From: Pseudomonadota bacterium
Lineage (GTDB): Bacteria; Pseudomonadota; Alphaproteobacteria; Rhizobiales; Hyphomicrobiaceae
DNA length: 64,000 nucleotides
NCBI GenBank assembly: GCA_023412805.1
Contig: JAEZRM010000016.1
Location: 1 to 64,000, forward strand
Direction of reading: 5' to 3'
Positions 26,708-35,450 of this stretch are shown piece by piece; the first letter of the stretch is position 1, and every line of letters begins with the position of its first letter. The notes beneath the pieces were generated by a model that had not been told where the DNA came from, did no database searches, and saw only the letters and a list, made by a program, of their open reading frames with translations. Made by a program: the position numbers and the translations under genes.

Positions 26708-28144
26708 ATGTCCCATGATGTCGCCTGGCTCGGCGCCGCCGAGATCGCCGCCCTGATCCGGGATTGCAAGATCTCCGCGCTCGAGGTCATGCAATCCACG
26801 CTCGCGCGTGCTGAAAAGGCGCAGGCCGCGCTCAACTGCTTCATCACAATCTGCGCGGAGGCAGCGCTGAGCGACGCCAAGGCCGCCGACGAGGCCGTCT
26901 CGCGCGGCGATACGCTTGGTCCGCTGCACGGCGTGCCCCTGCATGTGAAGGATCTCGTCAACACCAAAGGCGTGCGCACGACCTTCGCCTCGCATATCTA
27001 CGCGGACAATGTTCCTTCAGCCGATGCGGTCTCGGTTGCGCGGCTGAAGGCGGCCGGCGCCATTCTCATGGGCAAGACCACGACGCCCGAGTTCGGGCAT
27101 ATGCCGTTCACCGAGGCGCCGCTCTTCGGACGCACATGCAATCCCTATGATGCGAGCCGCACGTGCGGCGGTTCGTCGGGCGGAGCGGCGGCCGCGATCG
27201 CATCGGGCGTCGGGCCACTCGCCATCGCGACCGATGCTGGCGGCTCGACACGCATTCCAGCGGCTTGCTGCGGTGTCGTCGGCTTCAAGCAGTCGCTCGG
27301 TCTCGTGCCGCACGACATGTCGCCCGACACGTTCGGCAACATGTCCTACATCACGCCGACGACGCGCACGGTGATGGATACGGCGCTCATGCTCGAAGCC
27401 ATGGGTGGCGCCGATCCGAGCGACATTCATTCATTCGGCGCTTCGACCGAGGGGCTTGTCGAAGCCGCGCGCGGCGAAGGCGATCTCAAGGGCCTGCGTA
27501 TCGCCTGGCGGCCCTATGTCGGCAATACGGTGGTCGACAGCGAGGTTCTGGAGCGTTGCGAGCAGGTGGCCGACGCGCTCGGCGATCTCGGCGCCATCGT
27601 CGAGCCCATGGGCGACGACATGGAGCCGACCGAGCCCATGTGGCTCGTGGTCTCGACCGCGCTCTGGAACGCGCGCTTCGCCGATCGGCTTCCGGAGTGG
27701 CGTGAGAAGATGAGTCCGACGCTCGTGCGCCAGATGTCCGGCGGCGGCCAGCACACGGCTGAGATGCTCGCGCGCGCCAATCTCCAGCGCACGGCCATCT
27801 ATCGCAAAGTTCAGAGCTGGTTCGACCGCTACGACATCATTCTCATGCCGACGCTCTCGCGCACCGCGCTGCCGATACAGGAGCGGCTGTTCGATCCGAT
27901 CGAGATAGAAGGCAAGATCGTCGATAGTATCCGCAAGGCTTGGTACCCGTACACGCATCCGTTCAATCTCACGGGCAATCCCGCGGTAACGCTGCCGGCG
28001 GGGCTGCACTCGGATGGACTGCCGATGGCCATCCAGCTCGTCGGTCGCCGTGGTGCGGATGCATTGCTGCTGCGGGCGGCGGCAATCTTCGAGCGTGCGC
28101 ATCCATGGGACGAGTATCGGCCGAAGGTGGCGGGGCTGGACTGA
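26708..28144 (+). CDS. Amidase-signature family enzyme (amidase 1)
   Basis: Amide hydrolase of 478 residues. The Ser-cisSer-Lys triad is visible: Lys81 in LHVKDLV, the CGGSSGGA loop (Ser156/157), and the nucleophile Ser180 in TDAGGSTRIPAA. It is probably cytosolic, with no signal peptide. The divergent ABC transporter (25639-26451 and beyond) may import its substrate, which is an inference from position. Two further amidase genes lie at 46029 and 58916. The start at 26708 has GGAAAG about 15 bases upstream, so the ribosome site is weak. Confidence 0.9.
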   Translation: MSHDVAWLGAAEIAALIRDCKISALEVMQSTLARAEKAQAALNCFITICAEAALSDAKAADEAVSRGDTLGPLHGVPLHVKDLVNTKGVRTTFASHIYADNVPSADAVSVARLKAAGAILMGKTTTPEFGHMPFTEAPLFGRTCNPYDASRTCGGSSGGAAAAIASGVGPLAIATDAGGSTRIPAACCGVVGFKQSLGLVPHDMSPDTFGNMSYITPTTRTVMDTALMLEAMGGADPSDIHSFGASTEGLVEAARGEGDLKGLRIAWRPYVGNTVVDSEVLERCEQVADALGDLGAIVEPMGDDMEPTEPMWLVVSTALWNARFADRLPEWREKMSPTLVRQMSGGGQHTAEMLARANLQRTAIYRKVQSWFDRYDIILMPTLSRTALPIQERLFDPIEIEGKIVDSIRKAWYPYTHPFNLTGNPAVTLPAGLHSDGLPMAIQLVGRRGADALLLRAAAIFERAHPWDEYRPKVAGLD

Positions 28145-28146
28145 GT

Positions 28147-28179
28147 TCGCGGCTTCGCCGCGAGCGAGACTTGTCTCGC
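28147..28179. repeat. Two adjacent short palindromes after amidase 1
   Basis: TCGCGGC-TTC-GCCGCGA (28147-28163) and GCGAGAC-TT-GTCTCGC (28164-28179), both perfect and abutting. They open a 259-bp gene-free, palindrome-rich gap between amidase 1 and the DUF721 gene. Confidence 0.6.
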
Positions 28180-28185
28180 GCTCTA

Positions 28186-28215
28186 CCGGGGAGACCCCGG
28201 CCCCCTCCTTTTTAT
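28186..28215 (+). terminator. Probable terminator of amidase 1
   Basis: CCGGGG-AGA-CCCCGG hairpin, followed after a C-rich stretch by CTTTTTAT. It lies 42 bases after the amidase stop. The T-run is displaced from the stem, which lowers confidence. Confidence 0.5.
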
Positions 28216-28244
28216 GAGTTTGGAACGAGCTGCGAGCGCGCACG

Positions 28245-28275
28245 CCCCCTCTCCCCGTGTAAGACGGGAGAAGGG
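28245..28275. repeat. REP-like palindromic element, copy 1
   Basis: An imperfect palindrome of CCCCTCTCCCCGT, spacer and ACGGGAGAAGGG. A related element in the opposite orientation lies at 49543-49572, so this looks like a dispersed intergenic repeat. Confidence 0.6.
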
Positions 28276-28333
28276 ATCGGTAGTGCTCGCCGCGCACTCC
28301 AAATCTCAAAAAGAAGGGGGTTCGGGGTCTCGT

Positions 28334-28402
28334 CGTGTCGAAGACACGCGCCTTCGGCACGATATGGGTTTGGGCGATAGCCCATTCGCGCCGAAGGCGC
28401 GA
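28334..28402. repeat. Further GAA-loop palindromes in the same gap
   Basis: CGTGTC-GAA-GACACG (28334-28348) and TCGCGCC-GAA-GGCGCGA (28386-28402). The second ends one base before the DUF721 stop codon. With the TTC-loop palindrome at 28147 they share the arm-GAA-arm design. Confidence 0.5.
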
Positions 28403-28403
28403 C

Positions 28404-28940
28404 TTACCGATGCCCGCGGCTGGTTAGCCCGGCCTGCATCCGCTCCAGTGCGGCGCGGAGGCCTTCGTCGGCGACGGCGGCGACGAGGGGCGCGGTTTCC
28501 GTCCGGTCGAATGCACGCCGAGGTGCGGGCGCTGCTGCAACCGGAGGCAGGGCACCCTCGACCGGGGCCTGGATGATGCGCAGCTCGGCGACGGCGCGAT
28601 AGCCGAAGTGAGCGTTGATCCGCTCAATGATCTGGCGGGCGCGGTACTGGACGTCGATGCCGCGTCCGAGATCTACGCGCAGCGCGAGCGTCGCGCCCTG
28701 CCGCTCGGGGCCGCCCTCGTCGCCCGCTTCATGGCCGCCGCGCGGCCATTTCAGCTTGTCGGGCGAGGTGCAACGGGCCAGATCCTTACCGACGATCCCG
28801 GCCCAGTCCGTGAGCAGGGCCGCGGTCGAAAAACCGAAGCGCTCGAAGGCCTTACGGGTAAGGCTCGGCACCATGGCGCCGACGGCCTTGGCGGCATAGG
28901 CGCCCTTGCCGGGCTTGGAGTAGCGTGAAAGCTGCGACAT
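28404..28940 (-). CDS. DUF721 (DciA-like) family protein
   Basis: Protein of 178 residues with the DUF721 fold: an N-terminal Lys/Arg-rich helix, the LLTDWAGIVGKDLARCTSP core, and a YRARQIIERINAHFGYRAVAELRI segment. DciA proteins of this family load the replicative helicase in many bacteria. The alphaproteobacterial relatives next to mutY, as here, are less well studied. The C-terminal third is Ala/Pro-rich and poorly conserved. It diverges from mutY across a CtrA-like box. Confidence 0.82.
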   Translation of the reverse strand: MSQLSRYSKPGKGAYAAKAVGAMVPSLTRKAFERFGFSTAALLTDWAGIVGKDLARCTSPDKLKWPRGGHEAGDEGGPERQGATLALRVDLGRGIDVQYRARQIIERINAHFGYRAVAELRIIQAPVEGALPPVAAAPAPRRAFDRTETAPLVAAVADEGLRAALERMQAGLTSRGHR

Positions 28941-28999
28941 TTACGGAACTCTGCTCGCTGAGAGCGCCCCCGCTCAGTTCCCATTCGGTCGAGTCGTGC

Positions 29000-29019
29000 T
29001 TAACATCAGGTTAATGATT
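29000..29019. promoter_or_regulatory. CtrA-like box with adjacent GANTC site
   Basis: TTAA at 29000-29003 and TTAA at 29011-29014 are separated by exactly seven bases, matching the CtrA full-site pattern. GATTC, a CcrM methylation site, starts at 29015. The pair lies in the 104-bp gap between the divergent DUF721 and mutY genes. Confidence 0.5.
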
Positions 29020-29044
29020 CGGGGCGCGCGCCAGGGGCGATCGC

Positions 29045-30151
29045 ATGACCGCTGCGGCAAGACTGCAACACATCTGGCCGGCGCCGGGGCCCGCGACGGC
29101 GGCAGCGCTCCTCGACTGGTACGAGCGCGAGCGCCGCGACCTGCCGTGGCGGATGGCGCCGGGCGTGCCGGCCGATCCCTACCGCGTCTGGCTGAGCGAG
29201 ATCATGCTCCAGCAGACGACGGTCAAGACCGTCATCCCCTATTACCTCAAGTTCCTCACGCGCTGGCCTGATGTTGCAGCGCTCGCCGCGGCCGAGCTCG
29301 ATGACGTGCTCGCGGCGTGGGCGGGCCTTGGCTACTACAGCCGCGCGCGCAATCTGCACGCTTGTGCACGCGCTGTCGTCGAGCAGTACGGCGGCACGTT
29401 TCCGAATACGGAAGCCGCGCTCGGCGAGTTGCCCGGCATAGGCCCTTATACGGCGGCGGCAATCGCGGCGATCGCCTTCGGCCGACGCGCGACGCCGGTC
29501 GACGGAAATATCGAGCGCGTGATCGCGCGGCTCTTTGCGGTCGCGGAGCCGGTGCCAGGCGCGAAGGCTGAGCTTCGTCGCCTCGCAACCACGCTCACGC
29601 CGAAGAAGCGCGCGGGTGACTATGCCCAGGCCATGATGGATCTCGGCGCGACCATCTGCACGCCGCGCCGACCCTCGTGCATGGTCTGTCCCATCGAGCG
29701 CGACTGCGCCGCACACGCCATGGCGATCGAGGCGAGCCTGCCCGCCCGCGCCGTAAAGAAGCCGCGACCTGAGCGGTTCGGCACGGCCTTCCTCGTGATC
29801 AGCGAGAGTGGCCGCATTCTGCTGCGCCAGCGTCCGCCGACGGGCCTGCTTGCCGGCATGCTCGAGGTGCCCTCGACGGAATGGACGGAGATGCCCCCTG
29901 TCGCCAAGGAAGCGTTGCGCCGTGTGCCCGTGCGCGGCGACTGGTGGCCGGTCGTGGGCAGTGTCGTGCACGTCTTCACGCATTTTCGTCTGGAGATGAC
30001 GGTCTATCGCGCCCTCGTCCGCGATGAGGCGGTCGTCGATCTGTGGGCCGAGCCCGAGCGCTGCCGCTGGGTCCACCGCCGCGACCTCGACGATGTCGCG
30101 CTGCCGAGCGTCATGCGCAAGATCATCGCGCATGGAATGCCGGGGGCTTGA
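29045..30151 (+). CDS. mutY: A/G-specific adenine glycosylase
   Basis: Removes adenine mispaired with 8-oxoguanine; 368 residues. The helix-hairpin-helix region is LPGIGPYTAAAI, the catalytic Glu52 is in SEIMLQQTTV, and the catalytic Asp is in TPVDGNIERV. The iron-sulfur motif C-x6-C-x2-C-x5-C reads CTPRRPSCMVCPIERDC. The C-terminal third is the MutT-like domain that reads 8-oxoG. The ATG at 29045 has AGGGGC upstream. Family and function are certain. Confidence 0.97.
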   Translation: MTAAARLQHIWPAPGPATAAALLDWYERERRDLPWRMAPGVPADPYRVWLSEIMLQQTTVKTVIPYYLKFLTRWPDVAALAAAELDDVLAAWAGLGYYSRARNLHACARAVVEQYGGTFPNTEAALGELPGIGPYTAAAIAAIAFGRRATPVDGNIERVIARLFAVAEPVPGAKAELRRLATTLTPKKRAGDYAQAMMDLGATICTPRRPSCMVCPIERDCAAHAMAIEASLPARAVKKPRPERFGTAFLVISESGRILLRQRPPTGLLAGMLEVPSTEWTEMPPVAKEALRRVPVRGDWWPVVGSVVHVFTHFRLEMTVYRALVRDEAVVDLWAEPERCRWVHRRDLDDVALPSVMRKIIAHGMPGA

Positions 30152-30180
30152 GGGCGTGCACCCGCCCCGAATTCCAGCGC

Positions 30181-31395
30181 CTACCTCCGCGCCAGCACTT
30201 TCGCCTCAGGCGGTGAGTTTGCCCATCCATCGCCGCTCTGGCCGATGCGGTAGCCGACCTGGAACAAGGCTTTCATGTAGACCGGGTCGAAGGACTTGGT
30301 GGCCTTGACCGTGAAGCTCTGCGGGATGGACGCGAGCCGGAAGGCGGCGCTGTCGCGGCGCGTGATGGCGTAGATCTCATTGAGATCGCCGAGGCCCTGG
30401 TTCTTCGTCAAGGTGAAGAGCGAGCGGGCGCTGATCGCCAGAACGTTCGATTGCACAGGCTCGTATTCGGGCCCGATCTTGCCATTGCGGATGACGTAGA
30501 CAGTCCGGTGCGGCGGCTTCGGATAGAGACGATCGAACGTCTTTAGCGAGAACTGCGCGGGCGCCAGGAACACCTGCCGTGTCGGACCGCCATCGACGTG
30601 CATCTCCTCGTAGACCTTGCCGCCAACGCGCACCTTGACGTGCACCGGCGGAAAGATGCCCGGCAGTGAGGCCGAGGCGAGGAGGACATCGCGGAAGAGC
30701 TCAGCGGCTTCTTTGTCGCGCTGGGCCGCAACAGCGATCTCGCCCATATTCCAGATCATCTGACGCTGAGCATCGAGATTGGTCGTGCCGACGAGCAGCA
30801 GGCGACCGTTGCGGTATTCCTGCGCGATAGCGGCGAGCATCCGGCGGTCGACGTGGCTTGCGATCAGATTGCGCAGGGGTGTCGAGTCGGCAAGTGCATC
30901 CGCGCCGAGAAGGCCCGCCAACACCTGTGGCGTCGCGACCGAGCTTGAGTCGAAGTTGTTCCACAGCTCGGCGAGCTGCCGGTCGTAGGATGGACCAAGG
31001 TACGCATAGGGGGCAATCAGCGCACCGGCGCTCACCCCAGTCACGACTTCGAAGCGTGGACGGTCACCGCGCTGAGACCAGCCCGTCAGCAGGCCGGCGC
31101 CGAACGCACCATCCTCAGCGCCGCCGGAAAGCGCGAGATACTCGACGTGGGGCCGACCATTGCGCACATCGGCTCCGGCGGCCAAACGCTGTACGCTCGG
31201 CATATGGGTCTGGACGAAGGCAATAATGTCCTTCGGAACCTCGTCGCCCCAAAAGCGGGTCGCGCCCGTGATGGGGATTTCTGCCTTGGACACGAGCGCG
31301 GCTGGCACGGCACGGCGCTCTGGCCCCGCGCACCCTGCCGAGGCGACGGCAATCAGACCGACAACGATGAAGCGAACTAGAACCGCAGTACGCAA
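30181..31395 (-). CDS. Patatin-like phospholipase, predicted lipoprotein
   Basis: Envelope lipase of 404 residues. The signal peptide ends in a lipobox (VASAGC), so it should be lipid-anchored. Patatin motifs are present: oxyanion loop ALSGGAEDGAFGAG, nucleophile elbow GVSAG, and the dyad aspartate in HVDGG. The start is TTG at 31395, the only start codon in frame before an upstream TAG. It ends 30 bases from the convergent mutY stop. The lipid substrate is unknown. Confidence 0.88.
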   Translation of the reverse strand: MRTAVLVRFIVVGLIAVASAGCAGPERRAVPAALVSKAEIPITGATRFWGDEVPKDIIAFVQTHMPSVQRLAAGADVRNGRPHVEYLALSGGAEDGAFGAGLLTGWSQRGDRPRFEVVTGVSAGALIAPYAYLGPSYDRQLAELWNNFDSSSVATPQVLAGLLGADALADSTPLRNLIASHVDRRMLAAIAQEYRNGRLLLVGTTNLDAQRQMIWNMGEIAVAAQRDKEAAELFRDVLLASASLPGIFPPVHVKVRVGGKVYEEMHVDGGPTRQVFLAPAQFSLKTFDRLYPKPPHRTVYVIRNGKIGPEYEPVQSNVLAISARSLFTLTKNQGLGDLNEIYAITRRDSAAFRLASIPQSFTVKATKSFDPVYMKALFQVGYRIGQSGDGWANSPPEAKVLARR

Positions 31396-31560
31396 ACCCT
31401 ACGCCCCCCGCGTAATCCTCACGCCCCGTGTAAGGTGCCGCAGCATAGTCGATCGGGTGCCCTACGGCATAGTCTGTCCACTCGTTGGAGCGCAAAGTGC
31501 CACAGCGTTGTCCTGGAGCCACAGGGGTGTAAATGTCCACGCCGCCCCAATATTTGCAGC

Positions 31561-31701
31561 ATGGAAAAGTCCGAAGGTTTCGGCATTGCCGTGGGCATCG
31601 CGCTCGGCGTGCCCATCGGCTTGATGCTCGACAATGTCGCAGCCGGCATCGCGATCGGCCTTGCGATGGCGATCGCGGCCGGGATGCTGCTCAAGCGCTG
31701 A
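31561..31701 (+). CDS. Small glycine-zipper membrane protein (46 residues)
   Basis: Two short hydrophobic stretches rich in Gly/Ala (FGIAVGIALGVPIGLMLDNVA and IAIGLAMAIAAGMLL) with G-x3-G spacing and a Lys-Arg C terminus. No function is known. It starts at ATG 31561 without a strong ribosome site and is divergent from the patatin gene. The hydrophobic composition, unlike that of shadow frames, supports it as real. Confidence 0.65.
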   Translation: MEKSEGFGIAVGIALGVPIGLMLDNVAAGIAIGLAMAIAAGMLLKR

Positions 31702-32934
31702 TCATCCCATTAGCGCTTTGCACACAGCAGCAAACGCAGGAAGCGTGACCGGATCGTTATTCACGTTGCCGGCTGCATGGTGCGAGGCATAGCGCGCGAT
31801 CACCACTTCGGCCTTGGGATCGATATAGATGGATTGGCCGTGAATGCCGCGCGCCATGTACACGCCATGGGGATCGTGGCTTACCCACCACTGATTGCAG
31901 TAGGACCAGCCGGGAAGTGTCGCATATCCTGCGGGCGCGAATTTCTTCGGGTCCGCGCCCTTCGCGATCTCATCGACGACGCTCGCCGGCACGATCTGGC
32001 GTCCGTTGAACTGGCCGCGATTGCGCATGACCTCGCCGAAGCGCGCCAGATCGCGCGTCGTCGTATTGAGACCGCCGCCGCCGCTCTCGATGCCGAGGCG
32101 ATCGACGGTGTAGTGCGCGTCCTCTTCCGCGCCCATGGGCTGCCAGATGCGTTCCGACAGCAGTACCGAGAGCGACTGGCCTGAAGCACGGCGAATGATC
32201 CAGGCGAGAACATCGGTGTTCACGGTCTTGTAGGCGAAGACCTCACCATGCTGACCCTGCTTCTGCTGGGTCGTGAGGTATTCGAGCAGTGAGATCGGCG
32301 GCTTGCCAGGCTCCTGCGGCGCCATGCCATTGGCGCGGCGCATGGGCCAGATGTCTGAATTCGGATCGGTATAGATCTCGGTGTATTTTAGGCCCGTGGT
32401 CATATCCATGACCTGACGGACCGTCGCATCGCCGAAGGCGCTCTTTGCCAGCTCGGGCACGTATTCCGTTACGGGGGCTTTGGGATCGATCTTGCCCTCG
32501 GTAATCAGCATTCCGGCGAGCGTACCGGTGAAGGACTTCGTGACGGACATGGCAATGTGCTGCTTGTGCGGCTCGAGCGCGCCGAAGTAGCGCTCGAAGA
32601 CAACGCGGCCCCGATGCAGCACGACGATGCCATCCGCGTAGGTGAGGCCGAGCGCGTCGTCGAATGTGATGGCGCGCCCGTCCATCGTCGTCGCGCTGAC
32701 CTTACCGAGGTCCTGCTCGTCGCGCGGTAGGGCGGACGCCGGCTCCGCGCCGCGCCAGACGTTGATGGTCGGTACGAGTTGACGGATGTTGCTCCATGCC
32801 CAGCGGAGCTCGGGGAAGTTCCGAAAGCGGCTGTCGGCGAACGTGATCGCCTTGTCCGGCGGCGGCGGGAAACCGGTCATCCAGGCGTGTTTGGCGGGTT
32901 CACTTTCGGCGGCATTCAGCGGTGTGGTCGTCAT
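31702..32934 (-). CDS. Serine hydrolase, beta-lactamase fold (NylB/EstB-like)
   Basis: Penicillin-recognising fold of 410 residues with the catalytic S130-V-T-K133 motif and the following GLKYTEIY tyrosine stretch. The overall order resembles 6-aminohexanoate-dimer hydrolase and family VIII esterases rather than a true beta-lactamase. There is no evident signal peptide, so it is probably cytosolic. The ATG at 32934 has AAAGGA about nine bases upstream. Substrate unknown. Confidence 0.87.
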   Translation of the reverse strand: MTTTPLNAAESEPAKHAWMTGFPPPPDKAITFADSRFRNFPELRWAWSNIRQLVPTINVWRGAEPASALPRDEQDLGKVSATTMDGRAITFDDALGLTYADGIVVLHRGRVVFERYFGALEPHKQHIAMSVTKSFTGTLAGMLITEGKIDPKAPVTEYVPELAKSAFGDATVRQVMDMTTGLKYTEIYTDPNSDIWPMRRANGMAPQEPGKPPISLLEYLTTQQKQGQHGEVFAYKTVNTDVLAWIIRRASGQSLSVLLSERIWQPMGAEEDAHYTVDRLGIESGGGGLNTTTRDLARFGEVMRNRGQFNGRQIVPASVVDEIAKGADPKKFAPAGYATLPGWSYCNQWWVSHDPHGVYMARGIHGQSIYIDPKAEVVIARYASHHAAGNVNNDPVTLPAFAAVCKALMG

Positions 32935-32982
32935 TGGCGGCGGTCCTTTTGCTCGATGCTGCATAATCGGGGCGCGGCGCGC

Positions 32983-33798
32983 TCAGGCACTCCGGTTCGT
33001 CTTGGCGGCTTCTATGGGCTCGGGCGTATCGCTCGCCCATTTCAATCCTTTGTAGTTGAAACCCTCGGCAATGTTGGGCTTTACGATCTCGAAGTACGGC
33101 GAAAGGTCGAAGTCGGCGGGCGCATAGAGGCTGTGGTGGCGGATGTGCAGGATCTCGCGGCGGCGATGGCGTGTCACGCCACCGGCCTCGTCCCTCAGTC
33201 GCTCTATGCGCGGCAGGATCGGATAGGCAATGCGCCCGAAGGCTTCGGCGATGAGCGTCGAGCAGATGGTCTTCGTCGGCTCGCCGGAGCCGAACGCGAT
33301 CAGGCGGCGTCGGAAGCGGGATGGGATCGGCGGTGTCGGCAGCAGGTAGCGCGCAAGATCGAAGATATTGCGCATGTCGTACTTCGCGCCGATCCGCGAG
33401 ATCATGAAGCTGACGAGCGCCTCGCGATCGGCGTCCGTCAGCCCGACCGGGCGGCAAATGCGCGTGTGAAAGCGCTCGTACTTGGCGAGCGGAATCGAGA
33501 TGCAGCCGTCCGTCGCCGTGACCTCGATCAGCACGTGGGGATCGCCACCATCATTCGGCCGGTCGAGAGCGTCGCCGACATAGAGCGCCGCATGGGACCA
33601 TGTCGATTGGGTCAGATACTTAATGGCTGTCGAGAGCGTGCTGCTGCCGGCGACCAGGAGAACATCGCCGGTCCTGAGCGTGCGCCGGAGCGCATGCCGG
33701 TCCGTCGGGATGTACGGCGCCTCGGATGGCGTTTCGGTTTCGAGTTGCCGCGCGATCCAGCGCCCGAAGCGGTCGAGGAAGGAATTGAACGGGGTCAT
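32983..33798 (-). CDS. Permuted NlpC/P60-type (YiiX/G6R-like) papain-fold protein
   Basis: Protein of 271 residues with the circularly permuted NlpC/P60 arrangement: a histidine in TWSHAALYVG comes first, and the cysteine in TICSTLIAEAF comes later. Such proteins act on lipids or amide bonds; the exact reaction is unknown. No signal peptide is seen. It lies between the serine hydrolase and the DHA2 transporter on the same strand and could be cotranscribed. Confidence 0.8.
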   Translation of the reverse strand: MTPFNSFLDRFGRWIARQLETETPSEAPYIPTDRHALRRTLRTGDVLLVAGSSTLSTAIKYLTQSTWSHAALYVGDALDRPNDGGDPHVLIEVTATDGCISIPLAKYERFHTRICRPVGLTDADREALVSFMISRIGAKYDMRNIFDLARYLLPTPPIPSRFRRRLIAFGSGEPTKTICSTLIAEAFGRIAYPILPRIERLRDEAGGVTRHRRREILHIRHHSLYAPADFDLSPYFEIVKPNIAEGFNYKGLKWASDTPEPIEAAKTNRSA

Positions 33799-33885
33799 GC
33801 TGTATCTGCGGCCGGGCTCGTGCTGGGTCTTCCACGCCAGATCATAAACGCGGTTGGAGCGCCTGCGTCCACCCACATGATGATG

Positions 33886-35409
33886 TCACCTGCTCTGCGC
33901 GCGTTTGACCAGCAAGGCGAGTGGGATCGCGGCGAGTGAGATCAACGTGTAGATGTAGAAAACGTTCGTGTAGGCGATCAGCGCGGCCTGCCGGTTGATC
34001 TCCTTGGAGAGCGACGCAAGGCCCGAGACCGTCTCGACATTCCATCCACCCATGACGGGACCGAGCATGAGCTGCTTGCTGTACGGCGTGACGTTCTCGA
34101 CCAGACGACTGTAGTTGGCGCCCGTCGCCCGCAGGACCTCGGCAACACAGATCGAGATGAAGAAGCTCGAGGCGATGTTGCGCGTCAGATGGAAGATCGA
34201 TGTGGCCTCGGCGCGCGATTCCGCCGGCAGCGTCCAGAATGCCGTTGTTGCGATCGGCGCCCAGATGAGGCCGACGGCTGTGCCCTGAAGAAAGGCATTG
34301 AGAGCGAAGGTCGCGAAGTCGGCATCGAGTGTGATCGCCATGAGCCAGATGCCCGACAGGATCTGAACGCCGAAGCCGACGACCATGGTGATGCGCGGAT
34401 CGAGCCGCCCCATGAGCATCACGAGAAAGAACCCAGCCGCGACGCCGACGCCGCGCCAGCCGACCATGATGCCGATAAGACGATCCGTATAGCCGAGATG
34501 AGTCTGTAGGAGTGGCGGCAGCAAGACCATCGGGGTGAAGTTCACCATCCCGAACATGCCGACCAGAAGAAGACCGAGTGCGAAGTTGCGATCGAGCAGG
34601 ATACGCAAGTTGAGGAAGGGGCTCCGTGCCGTGAGGCTGTGCGCGAGGAAGATGTAGAAGGCGACGACGCCGGCGAAGGTCGCGACGATGATCTCGGTCG
34701 ACTCGAACCAGTCGAGGCGCTGGCCGCGCGCGAGAATGATCTGCATGGCCGCGATGGCCACGGAGAGCGAAAGAAAGCCGGTCCAGTCGAGCGAGACAGG
34801 GCGGCGCTGGTCGTCCCGAGGAAGAATGAGGCGGGTGCCGATCGTCGCCAGCAGAGCGACGGGCACGATCATGTAGAAGCCCCATCGCCAGCCGTAGTAG
34901 TCCGACAGCACTCCGGCGAGCATCGGCCCGATGATCGGGCCCGCGGTGTTCGCCATGCCGAAGATCGCGATCGCGCGTGCGTGTTGGCGCCGCGGAAATA
35001 CATCGAGGATCAGTGTCTGGCCGAGCGGGAGAAGCGGCGCACCGGCCGCACCTTGAAGTACGCGCCAAAGCACGAGATCGTCGAGGCCGCGCGCGAGCCC
35101 GCACAGCAGCGAGGCCGCAGTGAAGCCCGCGAGACTCCACACCATGACATTGCGCCGCCCGAACGACGCAACGAGCCAGCCGGTCATCGGCGTGACGACG
35201 GCTGTTGCAAGAATGTTGAAGGTCACGGTCCAGGAAATCTCGTCCTGGGTCGCGGCCATCGCGCCCTGCATTTGCGGGAGGATGGCGGTCGCCGTGAAGG
35301 TCGCGGCGTTGTAGGCGGCGGAGCTCAGCACGACCACGAACAGCACGAGCTGACGGCGGGCGACCGTCATCTCGATCGCCGGGACGTCATACCCGGTTGT
35401 GGTGGTCAT
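33886..35409 (-). CDS. MFS transporter, DHA2 (EmrB/QacA) family
   Basis: Proton-coupled multidrug efflux-type permease of 507 residues with about 14 membrane segments. Motif C, GPIIGPMLAGVLSDYYGWRW, is characteristic of drug:H+ antiporters, and motif A-like GWLVASFGRRNV lies near residue 77. The usual EmrA/HlyD partner gene is not adjacent. ATG at 35409. Confidence 0.92.
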   Translation of the reverse strand: MTTTTGYDVPAIEMTVARRQLVLFVVVLSSAAYNAATFTATAILPQMQGAMAATQDEISWTVTFNILATAVVTPMTGWLVASFGRRNVMVWSLAGFTAASLLCGLARGLDDLVLWRVLQGAAGAPLLPLGQTLILDVFPRRQHARAIAIFGMANTAGPIIGPMLAGVLSDYYGWRWGFYMIVPVALLATIGTRLILPRDDQRRPVSLDWTGFLSLSVAIAAMQIILARGQRLDWFESTEIIVATFAGVVAFYIFLAHSLTARSPFLNLRILLDRNFALGLLLVGMFGMVNFTPMVLLPPLLQTHLGYTDRLIGIMVGWRGVGVAAGFFLVMLMGRLDPRITMVVGFGVQILSGIWLMAITLDADFATFALNAFLQGTAVGLIWAPIATTAFWTLPAESRAEATSIFHLTRNIASSFFISICVAEVLRATGANYSRLVENVTPYSKQLMLGPVMGGWNVETVSGLASLSKEINRQAALIAYTNVFYIYTLISLAAIPLALLVKRAQSR

Positions 35410-35450
35410 GGGGCAAGCCCGGCGTTGGCCGACTCAGCGTCTGGCGCGCC

